Assembly: GCA_023459275.1 (NCBI GenBank)
Contig: JAEWVC010000109.1
Location: 1-29,199, forward strand
From: Bacillota bacterium
GTDB lineage: Bacteria > Bacillota > Clostridia > Christensenellales > Aristaeellaceae
DNA length: 29,199 nt
Direction: 5' to 3'
Below the pieces are notes generated by a model. The model was not told the DNA's origin. It searched no databases and worked only from the letters and a program-made list of their open reading frames with translations. Made by a program: the position numbers and the translations under genes. The number at the start of each line of letters is the position of its first letter. Position 1 is the first letter of the stretch. Shown here piece after piece: positions 24,475-29,199 of this stretch.

Positions 24475-25895
24475 GGCTGTTCCCTGTCAAACATGTACCT
24501 AAGCCTTGGATTCCTGGCCGCGGCCACCTCGTCGGGCCGGCCGATGGGCGTGGTCACAGGGCAAAGGTGCATCGCCTCCGGGTCTTCCTTGGCGCGACGG
24601 GCGACATCCTTGAGGGCCTCAACCGCCGCCTCCAGCGTTTCCCGGCTTTCCGTTTCGGTGGGCTCCACCATCAGCGCTTCATGGACGATCAGGGGGAAGT
24701 ACATGGTGGGCGGGTGCATGCCCTTGTCCAAAAGCGCCTTGGCCACGTCCAGCGCGGATACGCCGGTCTCTTTTTTCAGGTTCTCCAGCGTCAATACGAA
24801 CTCGTGCATGCAGGTGTGGTCATAGGCCACCTCAAAAGTATCCTTCAGGCGGTGCATCATGTAATTGGCGTTGAGCACCGCGTTCTCCGATGCTTCCTTG
24901 ATCCCCTCCCGGCCCAGGGTAAGGATGTAGGTAAGCGCCCGCACCACCACCAGGAAGTTGCCGTAGAAGGCCTTCACCTGGCCGATGCTCTGGGGGCCCG
25001 GCGCTTCGCCCAGCGCGGAGGCCGGCAAAAAAGGCGCCAGGAAGGCTTTGCAGCCCACCGGGCCGCTGCCCGGCCCGCCGCCGCCGTGGGGCGTGGAAAA
25101 CGTCTTGTGCAGATTCAGATGCACCACGTCAAAACCCATGTCCCCGGGCCGGGCCACGCCCATGACGGCGTTGAGGTTCGCCCCGTCGTAGTAGCACAGT
25201 CCGCCCGCTTCATGGACGATGCGGGTGATCTCCAGTATGTTTTTGTCAAAAAGCCCCAGGGTATTGGGGTTGGTAAGCATCAGGCCCGCGGTATCCTCCC
25301 CCACCGCCGCTTGAAGGGCGGTAAGGTCCACACAGCCGTCCGGGCCGGAAGGGATGGACACCACCGTGTACCCCGCCATGGCCCCGGTGGCCGGGTTGGT
25401 GCCGTGGGCGGAATCGGGCACGATGATCTTGGTGCGCTTGTCATCGCCCCTTGCTTTGTGGTACGCCTTGATCAAAAGCACGCCGGTATATTCCCCGTGG
25501 GCACCGGCGGCGGGCTGAAAGGTCATCCTGTCCATGCCGGTGATGGCGCACAGGTGCTTTTCGGCGGTCTGCAAAACCTCCAGGCAGCCCTGCACCGTTT
25601 CTTTGGGCTGCAGAGGATGGATGCTGGCAAAGCCCGGCAGCGACGCTATCTCATCGTTGATGCGGGGGTTGTACTTCATGGTGCAGGAGCCCAGAGGGTA
25701 AAAGCCGGTATTGACGCCAAAGGCGCGCTTGGCCAGCTTTGTATAATGGCGGCTTACATCCGTCTCCGCCATCTCGGGAAGCTTCGGGGCCGTCTCCCTT
25801 TGCAGCATTCCCGGCAGGGATACCTCCGGCACGTCGCACTTGGGCAAAAGGGACAAATGATGGCCGGGGCGGCTTTCTTCAAAAATCAGGTTCAT
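24471..25895 (-). CDS. gcvPB: Glycine dehydrogenase (decarboxylating) subunit 2, P-protein
   Basis: This is the PLP-binding half of the split P-protein, 474 residues. The pyridoxal phosphate lysine is K264 in NLHKTFSTPHGGGGPG, and the N-terminal FYPLGSCTMKYNP (65-77) is a signature of this subunit. With GcvPA it decarboxylates glycine and passes the aminomethyl group to lipoyl-GcvH. I set the start at ATG 25895, preceded by GGAGGTG; the open frame continues upstream inside gcvPA without protein character. Its ATG overlaps the gcvPA stop and its stop overlaps the lplA start. Confidence 0.96.
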   Translation of the reverse strand: MNLIFEESRPGHHLSLLPKCDVPEVSLPGMLQRETAPKLPEMAETDVSRHYTKLAKRAFGVNTGFYPLGSCTMKYNPRINDEIASLPGFASIHPLQPKETVQGCLEVLQTAEKHLCAITGMDRMTFQPAAGAHGEYTGVLLIKAYHKARGDDKRTKIIVPDSAHGTNPATGAMAGYTVVSIPSGPDGCVDLTALQAAVGEDTAGLMLTNPNTLGLFDKNILEITRIVHEAGGLCYYDGANLNAVMGVARPGDMGFDVVHLNLHKTFSTPHGGGGPGSGPVGCKAFLAPFLPASALGEAPGPQSIGQVKAFYGNFLVVVRALTYILTLGREGIKEASENAVLNANYMMHRLKDTFEVAYDHTCMHEFVLTLENLKKETGVSALDVAKALLDKGMHPPTMYFPLIVHEALMVEPTETESRETLEAAVEALKDVARRAKEDPEAMHLCPVTTPIGRPDEVAAARNPRLRYMFDREQP

Positions 25896-27214
25896 CTTCC
25901 GCACACCTCCCGGACGGTTGCTATGGCCATATCCAATTGCTCCTTGGTCACCTGCTCCGTGGCGCACCAAAGAATTTTGTCCTCCCCAATGGGCAGGCCG
26001 CCCAGAATGTTCTTTTCATCCAATGCCCGCAGGATCGCTTCCCGTTTCCCGGGGCAGGCGGTGACGAACTCGTGGAAGAAGGGGGCGTTTCCCACCCTCA
26101 TAACGCCGGGGATTTTCGTCAGCCCGTCCATCAGATAATGGGCCTTGCTCATGGACTGCGCCGCCGCCTCCCCAAGGCCCTGCGGCCCCATGGCGGACAA
26201 ATACACCGCCGCGGTGAGCGCGCACAGCGCCTGGTTGGAGCATACGTTGGAGCTGGCCTTTTCCCTGCGGATGTGCTGCTCCCTGGCCTGGAGCGTCAGC
26301 ACAAAGGCGCGCCTGCCCTCGTGGTCCGTGGTTTCGCCCACGATCCGGCCCGGCAGCTTGCGCATCATGGCCGTAGTGGCGGCCATAAAGCCAAGGTATG
26401 GCCCGCCGAAGGACAGGGGCATGCCCAAAGGCTGGCCTTCGCCCACGGCAATATCGGCACCGGCCTCCTTGGGGGACTGCATTACCGCCAGGGCGATGGG
26501 GTTCACGCTCAGGATGTACTTGGCGCCCGCTGCGTGCGCCGCTTCGCCCAGGGCTTTTGCGTCTTCCAGTGCGCCAAAGAAATTGGGCTGCTGCACAAAA
26601 AGGCAGGCGGTATCCTCCCCCAGCATGCTTTTCAGCGCCTCCGCGTCTGTTACGCCATCCTTTTCAGGTACGATGCGCATGGAGGCGTTGGCGGCCTCGC
26701 AGTAGGTTTGAATGGTGGCGATGGTGTCGGGGTGGGCCGTGGCGGATACCAGCGCCGTGACCCGTTTGCGTTCCCTGCACATGGACACGGCCTCCGCCGC
26801 GGCCTCCGCCCCGTCGTACATGGAGGCGTTGCCCACGTCCATGCCGGTCAGCTCGCAGATCATGGTCTGATATTCAAAAATAGATTGCAGGATGCCCTGG
26901 CTGATCTCCGCCTGGTAAGGGGTATAGGCGGTAACGAATTCTTCCTTGGAGGTAATATATTTCACGATGGAGGGGATGTAGTGGTTGTACGCGCCCGCGC
27001 CCCTAAGGATCACGGAATAGACCTTGTTTTTTTGGGCAAGGGCCGTCATCTCCTGGCGGACTTCCAGTTCGGACTTGCCCTCCGGCAAATCAAGGGGCAT
27101 TTTCAGGCGCACCGCTTCCGGCACATCGCCAAAAAGGCCGCACACGCTGTTTAGGCCCAGCGTGGCCAGCATTTCCCCGCGTTCTTCGGGGGTGGTGGGG
27201 ATGTAGCTTCCCAT
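25892..27214 (-). CDS. gcvPA: Glycine dehydrogenase (decarboxylating) subunit 1, P-protein
   Basis: This is the other half of the split P-protein, 440 residues, with the expected opening YIPTTPEERGEMLATLG, the AGAYNHYIPSIVKYI stretch (about 74-88) and the TAYTPYQAEISQG segment found in all P-proteins. It lacks the PLP lysine, as this subunit should. The ATG at 27214 is preceded by AAGGGGG at 7 nt, within the end of gcvH, so the genes are nearly overlapping. The split P-protein form is usual in Firmicutes, archaea and Thermotogae. Confidence 0.96.
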   Translation of the reverse strand: MGSYIPTTPEERGEMLATLGLNSVCGLFGDVPEAVRLKMPLDLPEGKSELEVRQEMTALAQKNKVYSVILRGAGAYNHYIPSIVKYITSKEEFVTAYTPYQAEISQGILQSIFEYQTMICELTGMDVGNASMYDGAEAAAEAVSMCRERKRVTALVSATAHPDTIATIQTYCEAANASMRIVPEKDGVTDAEALKSMLGEDTACLFVQQPNFFGALEDAKALGEAAHAAGAKYILSVNPIALAVMQSPKEAGADIAVGEGQPLGMPLSFGGPYLGFMAATTAMMRKLPGRIVGETTDHEGRRAFVLTLQAREQHIRREKASSNVCSNQALCALTAAVYLSAMGPQGLGEAAAQSMSKAHYLMDGLTKIPGVMRVGNAPFFHEFVTACPGKREAILRALDEKNILGGLPIGEDKILWCATEQVTKEQLDMAIATVREVCGR

Positions 27215-27216
27215 GC

Positions 27217-27594
27217 TTATTCCCCCTTGGCCGCGCTTGCATAGGCAGCCGCGTCCATCAGGTCTACCGTTCCCGTCACGTCCTTGACCCTTACGAACCA
27301 TGCTTCATAGGGCGACTGGTTGATAAGCTGCGGGCTGTCCAGCAGCGCCTCGTTGATCTCGGCCACGGTCCCGGATACAGGGCTGAACACATCGCTCACG
27401 GCCTTCACCGATTCCACGTCGGCAAAGCTCTCCCCGGCGGTGACATCATCCCCAGGCTGGGGCAGGTTGACAAACACCAGGTCACCCAGCTCGCTCTGGG
27501 CAAAGTCCGTCAGGCCGATCTCCACAACGCCGTCTGCAAGGTCCCGGACCCACTCATGGGATTTGGTATACCTCAGTTCCTTGGGGGTGTTCAT
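27217..27594 (-). CDS. gcvH: Glycine cleavage system H protein
   Basis: This small lipoyl carrier of 125 residues moves the aminomethyl group between the P, T and L proteins. The lipoylation lysine is K64 in ADVESVKAVSDVFSP, and FAQSELGDLVFVNLPQPG (31-48) is the typical first half of the barrel. AAGGAGG stands before the ATG. It sits between gcvT and gcvPA with 36 nt to gcvT and a near-overlap to gcvPA. The ligase encoded two genes downstream would supply its lipoate. Confidence 0.97.
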   Translation of the reverse strand: MNTPKELRYTKSHEWVRDLADGVVEIGLTDFAQSELGDLVFVNLPQPGDDVTAGESFADVESVKAVSDVFSPVSGTVAEINEALLDSPQLINQSPYEAWFVRVKDVTGTVDLMDAAAYASAAKGE

Positions 27595-27630
27595 AACAGC
27601 TTCCTCCTTATCAAATCACATTTTAAACGG

Positions 27631-28716
27631 TTACTTCTTTTTGTAAAAAGGCAGGGGCACGATCTTCGCGGCGATACGCCTTCCCCGGACGTCCACCTCC
27701 ACCTCGCTGTCCAAGGCGAGCCCTTCCTTCTTCAAAAGGGCCATGGCCACCGCCTGGTTGAGGAACGGGCAGAAGGTACCGGAGGTGGTATGCCCGATGA
27801 GCGTTTCTCCCCTATATACGTCACAGTGCTCCCTGGCGATGCCCCGGCCCGTCATCTGCAGGCCAAAGCGGGCAATTTCCGGCTCTCCCTTTTCCGCCAT
27901 GGCCTGTTTGCCGATAAAGTCCGGCTTTTCCATCTTCACATAGTTCCCAAGGCCCGTTTCAAAGGGCGTGATGCCATCATCCATCTCGTGGCCGTACAGC
28001 GGCATAGCCGCCTCCAGGCGCAGGGTGTCTCTGGCTCCCAGGCCGCAGGGGATCAGCCCCAGGTCCTTGCCGGTATCAAGCAGCAGGCTCCACAGCTTAG
28101 GCGCGTCCGCATTTTTGCAGTACAGCTCGAACCCCGTCTCCCCCGTGTACCCCGTGCGGGAGATAATTAAGGGGATGCCGCCCACCGTGCCCTTTTCCAC
28201 AAAGGAGTAATACTTTTTCGGGATGTCCTCCTCCTTTGCGAGCCTGGCCATGATCTCCGGCGATTTCGGGCCCTGGAGGGCCACCTGGGCCGTTTCATCG
28301 GAAACATCCGCCATCACAACATCCCCGAAAAGGTGCGCGCGCATCCAGGCCACATCCTTCTCCCGGTTGCTGGCGTTCACCACCAGCATGTAGCGCGCTT
28401 CGCCCAGGCGGTACACGATCAGGTCGTCCACAAAGCCGCCCCGGTCATTGCAAAGCGGGCTGTAGCGCACACGGCCAATTTCCAGCGTGGCCATGTCGTT
28501 GGTGACCAGGTTCTGAATGTTTTTCAGCGCGTCCGGCCCGGAAAAAAGCACCTCGCCCATGTGGGACACATCAAACAACCCGCAGGCGGTGCGCACCGCC
28601 ATGTGCTCCGCGATAACCCCCGCGGGATAATTCACCGGCAGGATGTACCCCGCAAAGGGCACCATCTTGCCGCCCAGCGCCACATGGCTGTCATACAGGG
28701 GCGTCTTTTTATCCAT
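27631..28716 (-). CDS. gcvT: Aminomethyltransferase (glycine cleavage T-protein)
   Basis: This tetrahydrofolate-dependent enzyme of 361 residues releases ammonia and 5,10-methylene-tetrahydrofolate from aminomethyl-GcvH. It has the family opening TPLYDSHVALGGKMVPFAGY, the FDVSHMGE motif (48-55) and GGFVDDLIVYR (93-103) with the catalytic aspartate, plus the C-terminal GYTGETGFELY segment. The ATG at 28716 with GGGAGG 7 nt upstream is preferred over in-frame ATGs at 28734 and 28731, which lie upstream of the ribosome binding site. It is the first gene of the gcv operon, directly behind the glycine riboswitch. Confidence 0.96.
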   Translation of the reverse strand: MDKKTPLYDSHVALGGKMVPFAGYILPVNYPAGVIAEHMAVRTACGLFDVSHMGEVLFSGPDALKNIQNLVTNDMATLEIGRVRYSPLCNDRGGFVDDLIVYRLGEARYMLVVNASNREKDVAWMRAHLFGDVVMADVSDETAQVALQGPKSPEIMARLAKEEDIPKKYYSFVEKGTVGGIPLIISRTGYTGETGFELYCKNADAPKLWSLLLDTGKDLGLIPCGLGARDTLRLEAAMPLYGHEMDDGITPFETGLGNYVKMEKPDFIGKQAMAEKGEPEIARFGLQMTGRGIAREHCDVYRGETLIGHTTSGTFCPFLNQAVAMALLKKEGLALDSEVEVDVRGRRIAAKIVPLPFYKKK

Positions 28717-28738
28717 GATCGATCCTCCCATCAAAATG

Positions 28739-28786
28739 AAACAGAAGCGAACAGGCTGCCTTCCGGCCGCCTATCCGCCTCTGTTT
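28739..28786 (-). promoter_or_regulatory. Expression platform of the glycine riboswitch
   Basis: AAACAGA, in the closing helix of the second aptamer (minus strand, 28786-28780), can pair instead with TCTGTTT (28745-28739). That would enclose the hairpin AGGCGGCC/GGCAGCCT (28772-28753, one mismatch, GGAA loop). The new stem ends just before CATTTTGATG. Pairing here excludes the aptamer helix, so this is a plausible off-state terminator, although the T-tract is short. The ribosome binding site further down is not covered. Confidence 0.5.
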
Positions 28787-28950
28787 AAGAACCTGAAAGA
28801 TTCCTCCCCGCACAACCCGCACGAAGGAGTTGCTTCTTCGGTGCATCCATGCTTTCCAGAGCTTCGTCCCGGCTTAGTCTTTTTGCCTGAGAGTTTGTTG
28901 CGACTTCCCCTTCGGCGCCGCCTGCCGGCGGTCTCTCCTAAACCGTTCAC
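28779..28950 (-). promoter_or_regulatory. Tandem glycine riboswitch
   Basis: The leader of the gcv operon reads as two consecutive glycine aptamers on the minus strand. The first has GGAGAGACC, GCGCCGAAGGGG and AAACTCTCAGGCAAAAAG closed by CGGTTTA/TAAGCCG. It is followed by the linker GGGACGAAGCTCTGG. The second has GGAAAG, CACCGAAGAAGCAA and GAATCTTTCAGG closed by CTCTG/CAGAG. The conserved CCGAAG and CTCAGG/TTCAGG pairs are clear in both. In this class glycine usually turns expression on, which fits a degradative operon. Confidence 0.93.
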
Positions 28951-28981
28951 CCGAATTATGTAGTTGTGGAATTCCGTTGCC

Positions 28982-29010
28982 AGTGTACAATGCCCATCTC
29001 CGTTTGTCAA
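28982..29010 (-). promoter_or_regulatory. Promoter of the gcv operon
   Basis: A perfect TTGACA (29010-29005, minus strand) and TACACT (28987-28982) stand 17 bp apart. Transcription would start near 28975, just ahead of the riboswitch, giving a leader of about 260 nt. Confidence 0.85.
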
Positions 29011-29083
29011 CCCTCTTTTGGGAGGGCCTTTTTGGAGGGTTCTGCCCTCCAAACCACCCGCTCAAGGACTACAAGTCCTTGAG
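29011..29083. repeat. Third hairpin group upstream of the gcv promoter
   Basis: Three stems follow each other: CCCTC/GAGGG at 29011-29025; a 9-bp stem TTTGGAGGG with loop TTCTG at 29031-29053; and a 10-bp stem CTCAAGGACT with loop ACA at 29061-29083. They resemble in build the groups at 10807-11080 and 14193-14298. The stretch after them on the plus strand is moderately T-rich (29084-29100). No gene is visible between 29011 and the window end. Confidence 0.7.
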
Positions 29084-29103
29084 AATCCTGTTCATTTTTA
29101 ATC

Positions 29104-29137
29104 TATAAAAAGAGAAGCAGACCACGATGCTTCCCTC
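29104..29137 (-). terminator. Terminator of a minus-strand gene beyond the right edge
   Basis: On the minus strand GAGGGAAGCA, an 8-nt loop and TGCTTCTCTT form a 10-bp stem with two G-U pairs, followed by CTTTTTAT. It should end a minus-strand transcript whose coding part lies outside the window. Confidence 0.65.
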
Positions 29138-29199
29138 AAACGATGCCAAATATCTTTTCCCCTTATGAGGTTTTTGAAGGGTGGGTGCGGGGGGGGGAA
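29138..29199. other. Non-coding right edge with a nine-G run
   Basis: This edge holds no reading frame that I can support. It contains GGGTGGGTGCGGG and then an uninterrupted G-run up to the final AA. The GGGTGCGGG core also flanks the palindrome at 15853, so the edge may be the beginning of a second copy of that element, cut by the window or by an assembly break. Confidence 0.4.

Noticed and set aside
29190..29199. G-quadruplex from the G-run at the right edge
   Set aside because: The run lies at the very end of the window and may be an assembly or sequencing artefact; spacing of G-tracts cannot be judged without the flank.

Overview
The window looks like a chromosomal piece of a GC-rich member of the Firmicutes, class Clostridia, probably an uncultured gut-type organism. 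Pointers are: strong GGAGG-type ribosome binding sites, several TTG starts, a DnaE-type polymerase with a complete PHP metal site, a split glycine decarboxylase (gcvPA/gcvPB), LplB/YtcP-type sugar permeases with no ATPase beside them, and a membrane-anchored YesN-like AraC regulator. No lineage can be fixed from sequence reading alone.

Layout. (1) 23-3616 (+): dnaE. (2) 3626-5032 (-): a cytoplasmic beta-lactamase-family serine hydrolase, divergent from (3) 5317-10789 (+): a five-gene peptide-type ABC importer in the order permease, permease, ATPase, ATPase, binding protein. The two promoters between them are flanked by matching inverted repeats. (4) 10790-11112: a non-coding array of hairpins bounded by two identical 31-bp palindromes, the last acting as terminator. 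(5) 11128-12441 (+): an MFS permease whose real start may be a rare ATC codon. (6) 12610-13944 (-): a uracil permease. (7) 14299-19385 (-): a pectin fragment operon made of a binding protein, two CUT1 permeases, oligogalacturonate lyase and a KdgF-like cupin. It ends in a second hairpin array and is faced by (8) 19652-21973 (+): its probable AraC-type membrane sensor-regulator. (9) 22082-28716 (-): a six-gene glycine cleavage operon (gcvT, gcvH, gcvPA, gcvPB, lplA, lpd) behind a tandem glycine riboswitch and a strong promoter. (10) 29011-29199: a third hairpin group and the terminator of a minus-strand gene lying outside the window.

How it works together. The pectin locus would import oligogalacturonides, split them in the cytoplasm with the PL22 lyase and open the unsaturated uronate with the cupin. 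The later enzymes (KduI, KduD, KdgK, KdgA) and the transport ATPase are not in the window. The gcv operon carries all four glycine cleavage proteins (T, H, the two P subunits and L) plus the ligase that lipoylates the H protein, under direct glycine control.

The least explained parts are the hairpin arrays at operon ends, the shared operator-like repeats of the hydrolase/peptide-importer pair, stem-loops placed between and inside transporter genes, and the lack of a lipobox in both solute-binding proteins.
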